DNA of 64,000 nt from Hydractinia symbiolongicarpus (taxonomy: Eukaryota > Cnidaria > Hydrozoa > Anthoathecata > Hydractiniidae), in the NCBI RefSeq assembly GCF_029227915.1, contig NC_079883.1, positions 8,122,001 through 8,186,000 of the forward strand, read 5' to 3'. This document shows positions 51,950 through 64,000 of the stretch, in pieces. Position numbers and translations under genes: made by a program. Each line of letters starts with the position of its first letter. Position 1 is the stretch's first letter. The notes under the pieces were generated by a model. The model was not told the origin of the DNA and made no database searches. It saw only the letters and a list, made by a program, of their open reading frames with translations.

Positions 51950-52141
51950 GAGTTGGAACTGCACCGTAGCATGAGGGTACCCTTCAAAGTTTGTTAATGC
52001 TTGTGGCTTGAGTGTGTGTTATAAACTGCCGTGTCGCGGGGCATAGGCTGTATTCTCCCCCAGTGTACGCGTTTTGTTCCCGCCGTAGACTATGCAGAGT
52101 GCCGTCGGAAAGAGGACTGCTATTATTCTTTTATTGCTTAT

Positions 52142-52328
52142 GTGGGCCGCCATCGGTAATAGTGCAACACCAAGGCAACCCGTGGTCACGGCGTGAATGA
52201 ATCCACCTCCATGACCCAAGGCCAAAAATCAGATTAATATACTGACCATTCAGAGAATGGCCTACCAGATATTAAACTGATAAGAACAGATACTACACTT
52301 GATCTTAGCCATTAGGCCGAGAAGCGAT
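52142..52328 (-). ncRNA. U2: U2 snRNA, unit R2
   Basis: Same as 3048-3234; proximal element 52374-52382. Confidence 0.96.
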
Positions 52329-52650
52329 AAAGAACAAGCGTTGCCATGATAGGCATCGTCCACACACCGTAACTGCTTGTGGAGCATGTCACGTTACTGT
52401 AAAGCTTACAACTGTCACCGCGTACGGATGGACGGCGACATAGTAAAAATCACGGCTGTTGATTTAGCCGTAGGATGGAGAGCGACTGTAGCGAGTGGAT
52501 GGTAACTTACATGAATGCTAACAAAGGCGACGATACTAAGTGCGTGATATTACTTTCCAATATGTCTGCGTACATTCCGTTTATCAACGCATTACGCCAG
52601 AACGTGCGCGCGCGTTACACAGTAGACCATGCAGCCGAAATGCGACAGTG

Positions 52651-52723
52651 CGACCCTGCCAGGAGTCGAACCTGGAATCCCCTGATTCGTAGTCAGATGC
52701 CTTATCCATTGGGCCACAGGGCC
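52651..52723 (-). tRNA. tRNA-Arg-ACG: tRNA-Arg (ACG), unit R2
   Basis: Identical to 2653-2725. Confidence 0.97.
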
Positions 52724-53302
52724 ATGCTTATGACTTCGCCCCATCGTCATTTTGGCTTGCGCATTCGTTTTACTTACGACAGAATTCTTCGTGTTTGTAG
52801 CCATGAAAGAAAGGGACTTCTGTGAGTGAATTTTTTTACTGTGGTCTAATAAAAAAGTCGAAACGCAGTGCCCAATATATGAATTGCTCCTAATAGCCGG
52901 AAACAGGCCGTGTCGATGATGTAGGCCGACATACGCAACGCAAACCAAAGAACGCTTTATGAAAATCCTAACACGAGCGCGGAAGAAGCCCAAATTAACA
53001 GACTAGATGTAATGCTGAAGACCTCAAACTCCAGCAGCTTCTCTTGCAGACTATTGCGTCGTACTACAAATAAAAATTAACATGCTTTCGCATAGTCGCG
53101 GCACCCAAAACGGACATTATACGATGTACAGAAACACACATTTCTGTTTTCGCGCCAAATCAATTCCCGGGAGTGGTACTTTTACGTCCGCATACTTCGC
53201 ACCGTCTTAAATTATATCTCATTTACACGGTAATGTTTAGTATACTTCTACTGTGATAACAAGCATCGTTTATCGTTGGATTGTTGTAAGAAAACATTAA
53301 AA

Positions 53303-53854
53303 ATGAGTGAAGCAGCTTCTCCAAAGAAAATCGCACCCAAGAAGAAACCTGCTGCAAAGAAGACAGCTGATCACCCTAAATATGTGGACATGATCAAGGC
53401 TGCTATCGCTACCCTAAAGGAACGCGGTGGTTCATCTCGCCAAGCTATTACAAAATATATTCATGCAAATTACAAAGTTGCTGAAAACTCAGATCATCAT
53501 CTGAAAATGGCTCTTAAACGAGGAGTAACATCAGGCGATTTGATTCAAACTAAAGGCACTGGTGCTTCTGGATCATTCAAGCTAGGTCAGGTAAAAAAAG
53601 AAAAACCTAAGAAAAAGGCCGCAGCAAAAAAGCCAACGGCAAAGAAGCCTACTGCAAAGAAAAGTACACCAAAAAAGAAGCCAGCAAAGAAGAGCACGCC
53701 AAAGAAAGCAGCAAAGAAGCCTGCCACAAAGAAAGCCTCGGCTAAGAAACCAGCAGCTAAGAAACCCACAAAGAAGCCTGTTGCTAAAAAACCTGCAGCA
53801 AAGAAGGTCAAAAAGACTCCCAAAAAGGCAGCAAAGAAGACCGCAAAAAAATAA
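53303..53854 (+). CDS. H1: Histone H1, unit R2
   Basis: Same protein as 1522-2073. Stem-loop 53887-53902. Confidence 0.98.
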   Translation: MSEAASPKKIAPKKKPAAKKTADHPKYVDMIKAAIATLKERGGSSRQAITKYIHANYKVAENSDHHLKMALKRGVTSGDLIQTKGTGASGSFKLGQVKKEKPKKKAAAKKPTAKKPTAKKSTPKKKPAKKSTPKKAAKKPATKKASAKKPAAKKPTKKPVAKKPAAKKVKKTPKKAAKKTAKK

Positions 53855-54215
53855 TTTGTGTGTATCTGGCTATTACATTAACAAACGGCTATTTTTATAG
53901 CCACACATTTACAAAAAAACATTATCTTGGTACAAAGTTAAACTTGTTTAAGTCACTTAAACAGTTAAAAAAGAGTAAATTTAAGATTAGATTCCCTAAG
54001 TTTAAGTATTTTCGTTTTTAAATTTCTTATTTTCTTGCTTTTACTTTTCTTGCCCTTCATATTTTTAACATTGTCAAACTTTATGTAGCATAAAATTTTT
54101 ATGTAGCATAAAATTTAAACAGAAAGCAGGACAAAGTTTGATATAAAAAGCTAGCCGTAATATTTTTTATGGATGTGTGGCTATAAAAATAGCCGTTTTT
54201 TGTTTGGTAAGATGC

Positions 54216-54629
<414 letters not shown>

Positions 54630-55107
54630 TTAAGAAGTCGATGTAGTACGGATACACAAGACGGTCTAAAATGCACTATCGCGCCAAAGTTTTATTTCTC
54701 ATATTGATTGACAGCTAAGGTTCAAAACAAACCATTTGATTGGTGCTAAGAAAGTAATTTCTGATTGGCTGCATAATGACATTACGCTCATTACTTTAAC
54801 ATTTTTATAAAATCTGTGTTTTTTGGCTACGGGAAAACGGCTGTATCTTCTGATACACAAAAGCTTTTGACTTTTTTTTTTTTTAGTAAGTAGCAGAAGG
54901 TTTGGCGAATTCCAACGATGCCAAATTTATTGCCTTACTGAAACATTAAGACCACGAATTTTTAAAAAAACTACAGTTTTACTTAAAAAAATGTACAAAA
55001 TGTTCGGAACATTTTGTAATGACGCAACTCTATTGGTTAATTAGGGTGTTTCCACGAGCAGTAGGTAATTTTATGGCCTCTTTTTAAAGCTGTCTGAATT
55101 CTGTTAA

Positions 55108-55464
<357 letters not shown>

Positions 55465-55924
55465 GCGTTGTCATTGCTCAACAAAAACGGCTATTTTTAT
55501 AGCCACAAATCTTTTAAAACATTACTTTGTGCACGCTTCCAAATTACACAATGTGTAAAGTCTTGTCACAGTTACATTTATTGCTATACGATACTATGTC
55601 ATATATGACACAAAAAAAATTTAGAAATACTTTGTAGGGTTAATTTGCCTGGGAGTGTTTCCGTGAAAAGCTGGGTTAAGTTAAATGTAAGCAATAACAT
55701 GGATCAATGTACTTGTCTTTTCTGCAAGTACAGCTAATAATACGTATGAAAAGTGAAGCTAATCCACACACACATGGGGAAGTATTTTAAATGTAGGCTA
55801 GTGTTCTTAAGCACATTATTTAGAAGTTTTATTAACTTCGGTTAACTTGTAGTGACGCCAAGTAAATGTTTTTTTAAAGATGTGTGGTCTTAAAAAAGAC
55901 CGTTTGTGTTTGGTAGACGTTGGT

Positions 55925-56329
55925 TTACTTGCTGCTTGTGTATTTTGTGACGGCTTTTGTTCCTTCACTGACTGCGTGTTTTGCAAGTTCTCCAGGCAAG
56001 AGAAGACGTACTGCGGTTTGAATTTCACGAGAAGAGATGGTCGACTTTTTGTTTTGAAGAGCCAAACGCGAAGCTTCGGAAGCAATGCGCTCAAAGATGT
56101 CGTTGACAAATGAGTTCATGATGCTCATAGCTTTGCTTGAAACTCCGACATCTGGGTGAACTTGTTTCAAAACATTGTAGATGTAAATAGCATAACTTTC
56201 CTTTCTCTTTCTCTTGCGTTTCTTTTCACCAGTTCCACCAATCTTTCCTCCTTTTTTGCCGGCTCTTTTTTCACCTTTCTTGGCTACTTTAGGTGCCTGT
56301 TTTCCTCCTTTAGCTGCTGCGTCAGACAT
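55925..56329 (-). CDS. H2B: Histone H2B, unit R3
   Basis: Same protein as 4899-5303. Stem-loop 55886-55901. Confidence 0.99.
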   Translation of the reverse strand: MSDAAAKGGKQAPKVAKKGEKRAGKKGGKIGGTGEKKRKRKRKESYAIYIYNVLKQVHPDVGVSSKAMSIMNSFVNDIFERIASEASRLALQNKKSTISSREIQTAVRLLLPGELAKHAVSEGTKAVTKYTSSK

Positions 56330-56613
56330 GGTTAAAAATTTTTGCTACTTAACTTGTAAATAAGCATTAAACTGCAAGTCAAAACTTTTTGTTTATAAGT
56401 AAAAAAATCGGATCGAATTCGATCCGAAAACGCCGATACGCAATTTAATTGGTTAAAAAAAAAATCTTTTGTTTAATACTTAATTATGATTGGTTAAAAA
56501 AACATGATTTCGATCCTATTTTTATGATGAAAAAACGAGTAAAGTTTATTTCGTTAACACTTACGTTAAATATTCGTACGTTTTTGTATTAACTTACAAA
56601 TCAAATCGCAGTT

Positions 56614-56994
56614 ATGTCTGGACGTGGAAAAGGTGGAAAAGCTAAGGCTAAAGCCAAGACAAGATCCTCAAGAGCTGGACTTCAATTTCCAGTCGGTAGA
56701 GTGCATAGATTCCTTCGTAGAGGGCACTATGCTAACCGAATTGGATCTGGAGCACCAGTTTACTTAGCAGCCGTCTTGGAATATTTATCTGCTGAGATAT
56801 TGGAGTTGGCTGGTAACGCAGCAAGAGACAACAAAAAAGCTAGGATTATTCCAAGACATTTACAATTGGCTGTTCGTAATGATGAAGAATTAAACAAACT
56901 TTTGAGCGGTGTAACCATTGCAGCTGGTGGTGTTTTGCCAAACATTCAAGCTGTCTTACTCCCAAAGAAGAACGACAAAGGACAGAAGAAGTAA
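56614..56994 (+). CDS. H2A: Histone H2A, unit R3
   Basis: Same protein as 4234-4614. Stem-loop 57017-57032. Confidence 0.99.
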   Translation: MSGRGKGGKAKAKAKTRSSRAGLQFPVGRVHRFLRRGHYANRIGSGAPVYLAAVLEYLSAEILELAGNAARDNKKARIIPRHLQLAVRNDEELNKLLSGVTIAAGGVLPNIQAVLLPKKNDKGQKK

Positions 56995-57191
56995 ACCGCT
57001 ACACTCAGAAAACAACGGCTATTTTTATAGCCACACATCTTTAAAAAAACATTGTTTTTTTCACAAAACTATAACCTTAAAGTCTAATAGATAATCCATG
57101 CATACGCCTTGTCCTAAGTAACTCAAAGAAATTAAATAAAAAAATTTGATCACAACGTCAAAATAAATTGCACGTATTTGCACCTACTAAT

Positions 57192-57311
57192 GTCTACGGC
57201 CATACCACGATGAACACACCCGTTCTCGTCTGATCACGGAAGTTAAGCATCGTCGGGCCGGGATAGTACTTGGATGGGGGACCGCCTGGGAACTCCCGGT
57301 GTCGTAGGCTT
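57192..57311 (+). rRNA. 5S rRNA, unit R3
   Basis: Same as 3917-4036. Confidence 0.98.
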
Positions 57312-57637
57312 TTCATTTTCATTTGCTGTGATATATTTCTTGTTATAACAATTAAGGAACGTGGCGGTTGTTGAAAGTGTTTCCTATGACATTTTCCTAC
57401 GACATTTTCAGGTGATAGTACGAGAAAAAAGAGCTTTCAAATGCATACAAACTCGATCTATTGCCGATCATCCAATAACCCTGACGGAATGGCAAATAAA
57501 ATAAAATTCCGCCGCCTTCCGAGGACTTATATCGCAATCACGTTTCGTAACAGCCAAGCGAGGTTTTACCTTAGCGTTTAAGTCACCACCGACATTTGGC
57601 CGCGCAACTTTTCTAAGCTCATTCATTTTGACTTAAG

Positions 57638-57803
57638 GAGGGGGCGAGCGCGGACGCAGGCCCCCACTACCAGAAATTGTACGGTCGAGTTACTGACGTT
57701 TGCAGTAATCGCAGAGGTCAGCCCAAGCGTAGTGCAATGCAAGAGCCTCACTCTGGAAGAAAACCCTCATTGATCAGTCTTTACTTCCCCGTCAGGTAAG
57801 TAT
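57638..57803 (-). ncRNA. U1: U1 snRNA, unit R3
   Basis: Same as 3425-3590; proximal element 57852-57860. Confidence 0.97.
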
Positions 57804-57993
57804 GAGTTGGAACTGCACCGTAGCATGAGGGTACCCTTCAAAGTTTGTTAATGCTTGTGGCTTGAGTGTGTTATAAACTGCCGTGTCGCGGGGCATAGGC
57901 TGTATTCTCCCCCAGTGTACGCGTTTTGTTCCCGCCGTAGACTATGCAGAGTGCCGTCGGAAAGAGGACTGCTATTATTCTTTTATTGCTTAT

Positions 57994-58180
57994 GTGGGCC
58001 GCCATCGGTAATAGTGCAACACCAAGGCAACCCGTGGTCACGGCGTGAATGAATCCACCTCCATGACCCAAGGCCAAAAATCAGATTAATATACTGACCA
58101 TTCAGAGAATGGCCTACCAGATATTAAACTGATAAGAACAGATACTACACTTGATCTTAGCCATTAGGCCGAGAAGCGAT
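57994..58180 (-). ncRNA. U2: U2 snRNA, unit R3
   Basis: Same as 3048-3234; proximal element 58226-58234. Confidence 0.96.
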
Positions 58181-58502
58181 AAAGAACAAGCGTTGCCATG
58201 ATAGGCATCGTCCACACACCGTAACTGCTTGTGGAGCATGTCACGTTACTGTAAAGCTTACAACTGTCACCGCGTACGGATGGACGGCGACATAGTAAAA
58301 ATCACGGCTGTTGATTTAGCCGTAGGATGGAGAGCGACTGTAGCGAGTGGATGGTAACTTACATGAATGCTAACAAAGGCGACGATACTAAGTGCGTGAT
58401 ATTACTTTCCAATATGTCTGCGTACATTCCGTTTATCAACGCATTACGCCAGAACGTGCGCGCGCGTTACACAGTAGACCATGCAGCCGAAATGCGACAG
58501 TG

Positions 58503-58575
58503 CGACCCTGCCAGGAGTCGAACCTGGAATCCCCTGATTCGTAGTCAGATGCCTTATCCATTGGGCCACAGGGCC
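58503..58575 (-). tRNA. tRNA-Arg-ACG: tRNA-Arg (ACG), unit R3
   Basis: Identical to 2653-2725. Confidence 0.97.
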
Positions 58576-59154
58576 ATGCTTATGACTTCGCCCCATCGTC
58601 ATTTTGGCTTGCGCATTCGTTTTACTTACGACAGAATTCTTCGTGTTTGTAGCCATGAAAGAAAGGGACTTCTGTGAGTGAATTTTTTTACTGTGGTCTA
58701 ATAAAAAAGTCGAAACGCAGTGCCCAATATATGAATTGCTCCTAATAGCCGGAAACAGGCCGTGTCGATGATGTAGGCCGACATACGCAACGCAAACCAA
58801 AGAACGCTTTATGAAAATCCTAACACGAGCGCGGAAGAAGCCCAAATTAACAGACTAGATGTAATGCTGAAGACCTCAAACTCCAGCAGCTTCTCTTGCA
58901 GACTATTGCGTCGTACTACAAATAAAAATTAACATGCTTTCGCATAGTCGCGGCACCCAAAACGGACATTATACGATGTACAGAAACACACATTTCTGTT
59001 TTCGCGCCAAATCAATTCCCGGGAGTGGTACTTTTACGTCCGCATACTTCGCACCGTCTTAAATTATATCTCATTTACACGGTAATGTTTAGTATACTTC
59101 TACTGTGATAACAAGCATCGTTTATCGTTGGATTGTTGTAAGAAAACATTAAAA

Positions 59155-59706
59155 ATGAGTGAAGCAGCTTCTCCAAAGAAAATCGCACCCAAGAAGAAAC
59201 CTGCTGCAAAGAAGACAGCTGATCACCCTAAATATGTGGACATGATCAAGGCTGCTATCGCTACCCTAAAGGAACGCGGTGGTTCATCTCGCCAAGCTAT
59301 TACAAAATATATTCATGCAAATTACAAAGTTGCTGAAAACTCAGATCATCATCTGAAAATGGCTCTTAAACGAGGAGTAACATCAGGCGATTTGATTCAA
59401 ACTAAAGGCACTGGTGCTTCTGGATCATTCAAGCTAGGTCAGGTAAAAAAAGAAAAACCTAAGAAAAAGGCCGCAGCAAAAAAGCCAACGGCAAAGAAGC
59501 CTACTGCAAAGAAAAGTACACCAAAAAAGAAGCCAGCAAAGAAGAGCACGCCAAAGAAAGCAGCAAAGAAGCCTGCCACAAAGAAAGCCTCGGCTAAGAA
59601 ACCAGCAGCTAAGAAACCCACAAAGAAGCCTGTTGCTAAAAAACCTGCAGCAAAGAAGGTCAAAAAGACTCCCAAAAAGGCAGCAAAGAAGACCGCAAAA
59701 AAATAA
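59155..59706 (+). CDS. H1: Histone H1, unit R3
   Basis: Same protein as 1522-2073. Stem-loop 59739-59754. Confidence 0.98.
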   Translation: MSEAASPKKIAPKKKPAAKKTADHPKYVDMIKAAIATLKERGGSSRQAITKYIHANYKVAENSDHHLKMALKRGVTSGDLIQTKGTGASGSFKLGQVKKEKPKKKAAAKKPTAKKPTAKKSTPKKKPAKKSTPKKAAKKPATKKASAKKPAAKKPTKKPVAKKPAAKKVKKTPKKAAKKTAKK

Positions 59707-60067
59707 TTTGTGTGTATCTGGCTATTACATTAACAAACGGCTATTTTTATAGCCACACATTTACAAAAAAACATTATCTTGGTACAAAGTTAAACTTGTT
59801 TAAGTCACTTAAACAGTTAAAAAAGAGTAAATTTAAGATTAGATTCCCTAAGTTTAAGTATTTTCGTTTTTAAATTTCTTATTTTCTTGCTTTTACTTTT
59901 CTTGCCCTTCATATTTTTAACATTGTCAAACTTTATGTAGCATAAAATTTTTATGTAGCATAAAATTTAAACAGAAAGCAGGACAAAGTTTGATATAAAA
60001 AGCTAGCCGTAATATTTTTTATGGATGTGTGGCTATAAAAATAGCCGTTTTTTGTTTGGTAAGATGC

Positions 60068-60481
<414 letters not shown>

Positions 60482-60959
60482 TTAAGAAGTCGATGTAGTA
60501 CGGATACACAAGACGGTCTAAAATGCACTATCGCGCCAAAGTTTTATTTCTCATATTGATTGACAGCTAAGGTTCAAAACAAACCATTTGATTGGTGCTA
60601 AGAAAGTAATTTCTGATTGGCTGCATAATGACATTACGCTCATTACTTTAACATTTTTATAAAATCTGTGTTTTTTGGCTACGGGAAAACGGCTGTATCT
60701 TCTGATACACAAAAGCTTTTGACTTTTTTTTTTTTTAGTAAGTAGCAGAAGGTTTGGCGAATTCCAACGATGCCAAATTTATTGCCTTACTGAAACATTA
60801 AGACCACGAATTTTTAAAAAAACTACAGTTTTACTTAAAAAAATGTACAAAATGTTCGGAACATTTTGTAATGACGCAACTCTATTGGTTAATTAGGGTG
60901 TTTCCACGAGCAGTAGGTAATTTTATGGCCTCTTTTTAAAGCTGTCTGAATTCTGTTAA

Positions 60960-61316
<357 letters not shown>

Positions 61317-61776
61317 GCGTTGTCATTGCTCAACAAAAACGGCTATTTTTATAGCCACAAATCTTTTAAAACATTACTTTGTGCACGCTTCCAAATTACA
61401 CAATGTGTAAAGTCTTGTCACAGTTACATTTATTGCTATACGATACTATGTCATATATGACACAAAAAAAATTTAGAAATACTTTGTAGGGTTAATTTGC
61501 CTGGGAGTGTTTCCGTGAAAAGCTGGGTTAAGTTAAATGTAAGCAATAACATGGATCAATGTACTTGTCTTTTCTGCAAGTACAGCTAATAATACGTATG
61601 AAAAGTGAAGCTAATCCACACACACATGGGGAAGTATTTTAAATGTAGGCTAGTGTTCTTAAGCACATTATTTAGAAGTTTTATTAACTTCGGTTAACTT
61701 GTAGTGACGCCAAGTAAATGTTTTTTTAAAGATGTGTGGTCTTAAAAAAGACCGTTTGTGTTTGGTAGACGTTGGT

Positions 61777-62181
61777 TTACTTGCTGCTTGTGTATTTTGT
61801 GACGGCTTTTGTTCCTTCACTGACTGCGTGTTTTGCAAGTTCTCCAGGCAAGAGAAGACGTACTGCGGTTTGAATTTCACGAGAAGAGATGGTCGACTTT
61901 TTGTTTTGAAGAGCCAAACGCGAAGCTTCGGAAGCAATGCGCTCAAAGATGTCGTTGACAAATGAGTTCATGATGCTCATAGCTTTGCTTGAAACTCCGA
62001 CATCTGGGTGAACTTGTTTCAAAACATTGTAGATGTAAATAGCATAACTTTCCTTTCTCTTTCTCTTGCGTTTCTTTTCACCAGTTCCACCAATCTTTCC
62101 TCCTTTTTTGCCGGCTCTTTTTTCACCTTTCTTGGCTACTTTAGGTGCCTGTTTTCCTCCTTTAGCTGCTGCGTCAGACAT
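61777..62181 (-). CDS. H2B: Histone H2B, unit R4
   Basis: Same protein as 4899-5303. Stem-loop 61738-61753. Confidence 0.99.
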   Translation of the reverse strand: MSDAAAKGGKQAPKVAKKGEKRAGKKGGKIGGTGEKKRKRKRKESYAIYIYNVLKQVHPDVGVSSKAMSIMNSFVNDIFERIASEASRLALQNKKSTISSREIQTAVRLLLPGELAKHAVSEGTKAVTKYTSSK

Positions 62182-62465
62182 GGTTAAAAATTTTTGCTAC
62201 TTAACTTGTAAATAAGCATTAAACTGCAAGTCAAAACTTTTTGTTTATAAGTAAAAAAATCGGATCGAATTCGATCCGAAAACGCCGATACGCAATTTAA
62301 TTGGTTAAAAAAAAAATCTTTTGTTTAATACTTAATTATGATTGGTTAAAAAAACATGATTTCGATCCTATTTTTATGATGAAAAAACGAGTAAAGTTTA
62401 TTTCGTTAACACTTACGTTAAATATTCGTACGTTTTTGTATTAACTTACAAATCAAATCGCAGTT

Positions 62466-62846
62466 ATGTCTGGACGTGGAAAAGGTGGAAAAGCTAAGGC
62501 TAAAGCCAAGACAAGATCCTCAAGAGCTGGACTTCAATTTCCAGTCGGTAGAGTGCATAGATTCCTTCGTAGAGGGCACTATGCTAACCGAATTGGATCT
62601 GGAGCACCAGTTTACTTAGCAGCCGTCTTGGAATATTTATCTGCTGAGATATTGGAGTTGGCTGGTAACGCAGCAAGAGACAACAAAAAAGCTAGGATTA
62701 TTCCAAGACATTTACAATTGGCTGTTCGTAATGATGAAGAATTAAACAAACTTTTGAGCGGTGTAACCATTGCAGCTGGTGGTGTTTTGCCAAACATTCA
62801 AGCTGTCTTACTCCCAAAGAAGAACGACAAAGGACAGAAGAAGTAA
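62466..62846 (+). CDS. H2A: Histone H2A, unit R4
   Basis: Same protein as 4234-4614. Stem-loop 62869-62884. Confidence 0.99.
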   Translation: MSGRGKGGKAKAKAKTRSSRAGLQFPVGRVHRFLRRGHYANRIGSGAPVYLAAVLEYLSAEILELAGNAARDNKKARIIPRHLQLAVRNDEELNKLLSGVTIAAGGVLPNIQAVLLPKKNDKGQKK

Positions 62847-63043
62847 ACCGCTACACTCAGAAAACAACGGCTATTTTTATAGCCACACATCTTTAAAAAA
62901 ACATTGTTTTTTTCACAAAACTATAACCTTAAAGTCTAATAGATAATCCATGCATACGCCTTGTCCTAAGTAACTCAAAGAAATTAAATAAAAAAATTTG
63001 ATCACAACGTCAAAATAAATTGCACGTATTTGCACCTACTAAT

Positions 63044-63163
63044 GTCTACGGCCATACCACGATGAACACACCCGTTCTCGTCTGATCACGGAAGTTAAGC
63101 ATCGTCGGGCCGGGATAGTACTTGGATGGGGGACCGCCTGGGAACTCCCGGTGTCGTAGGCTT
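63044..63163 (+). rRNA. 5S rRNA, unit R4
   Basis: Same as 3917-4036. Confidence 0.98.
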
Positions 63164-63489
63164 TTCATTTTCATTTGCTGTGATATATTTCTTGTTATAA
63201 CAATTAAGGAACGTGGCGGTTGTTGAAAGTGTTTCCTATGACATTTTCCTACGACATTTTCAGGTGATAGTACGAGAAAAAAGAGCTTTCAAATGCATAC
63301 AAACTCGATCTATTGCCGATCATCCAATAACCCTGACGGAATGGCAAATAAAATAAAATTCCGCCGCCTTCCGAGGACTTATATCGCAATCACGTTTCGT
63401 AACAGCCAAGCGAGGTTTTACCTTAGCGTTTAAGTCACCACCGACATTTGGCCGCGCAACTTTTCTAAGCTCATTCATTTTGACTTAAG

Positions 63490-63655
63490 GAGGGGGCGAG
63501 CGCGGACGCAGGCCCCCACTACCAGAAATTGTACGGTCGAGTTACTGACGTTTGCAGTAATCGCAGAGGTCAGCCCAAGCGTAGTGCAATGCAAGAGCCT
63601 CACTCTGGAAGAAAACCCTCATTGATCAGTCTTTACTTCCCCGTCAGGTAAGTAT
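63490..63655 (-). ncRNA. U1: U1 snRNA, unit R4
   Basis: Same as 3425-3590; proximal element 63704-63712. Confidence 0.97.
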
Positions 63656-63845
63656 GAGTTGGAACTGCACCGTAGCATGAGGGTACCCTTCAAAGTTTGT
63701 TAATGCTTGTGGCTTGAGTGTGTTATAAACTGCCGTGTCGCGGGGCATAGGCTGTATTCTCCCCCAGTGTACGCGTTTTGTTCCCGCCGTAGACTATGCA
63801 GAGTGCCGTCGGAAAGAGGACTGCTATTATTCTTTTATTGCTTAT

Positions 63846-64000
63846 GTGGGCCGCCATCGGTAATAGTGCAACACCAAGGCAACCCGTGGTCACGGCGTGA
63901 ATGAATCCACCTCCATGACCCAAGGCCAAAAATCAGATTAATATACTGACCATTCAGAGAATGGCCTACCAGATATTAAACTGATAAGAACAGATACTAC
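63846..64000 (-). ncRNA. U2: U2 snRNA, partial (5' end outside window)
   Basis: The 3' 155 nt of a U2 copy, including the Sm site and stem-loop IV; the first 32 nt lie beyond the right edge. Confidence 0.95.

Overview
The window is almost entirely a tandem array of one composite housekeeping repeat from an animal genome. Each unit is 5,852 bp and carries the five canonical histone genes plus four small-RNA genes. In left-array orientation the order is: H4 (-) and H3 (+) diverging, H1 (-), tRNA-Arg(ACG) (+), U2 snRNA (+), U1 snRNA (+), 5S rRNA (-), then H2A (-) and H2B (+) diverging. Histone 3' ends face each other (H3/H1 and H2B/H4) and all carry the metazoan histone mRNA 3' stem-loop instead of relying on a poly(A) signal. 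The H3.2-type H3, near-invariant H4, short intronless genes, AT-rich spacers and Lys/Pro/Ala-rich H1 fit a metazoan. A hydrozoan cnidarian is my best guess, but this rests on general impression and not on a search.

Layout: 1-749 is the tail of a unit (L0). Units L1-L6 begin at the H3 start codons 750, 6602, 12454, 18306, 24158 and 30010, exactly 5,852 bp apart. Unit L7 (35862-41700) is 13 bp shorter because of scattered one-base indels that frameshift H1, H2A and H2B. L8 is a partial unit (41701-42248). A run of exactly 500 N follows (42249-42748). To the right the same array continues in the opposite orientation: a partial H3 (R0, 42749-42920), units R1 (42921-48772), R2 (48773-54626, two bases longer), R3 (54627-60478) and partial R4 (60479-64000). 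A unit L1 position p corresponds to 49522-p in R1.

The genes serve S-phase chromatin assembly (histones), pre-mRNA splicing (U1, U2) and translation (5S rRNA, tRNA-Arg). The repeat therefore mixes replication-dependent Pol II genes, snRNA-type Pol II genes and type 1 and type 2 Pol III genes. Outside L7/L8, I noticed only three base substitutions and one TG insertion across about 58 kb, implying strong homogenisation or recent amplification.

Points I consider most informative: a shared element CCACAAGCA at -57 (U1) and -54 (U2), probably the lineage's snRNA proximal sequence element; an A-rich element ending ACATT or ATATT 10-11 nt after every histone stem-loop, probably the U7 target; large perfect inverted repeats in both bidirectional histone promoters; a hairpin/Sm-like/hairpin structure between the tRNA and U2; and the orientation switch at the gap, which may be a scaffolding artefact. 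Regulatory sites are described once, on unit L1; they recur in each unit at the same offset.
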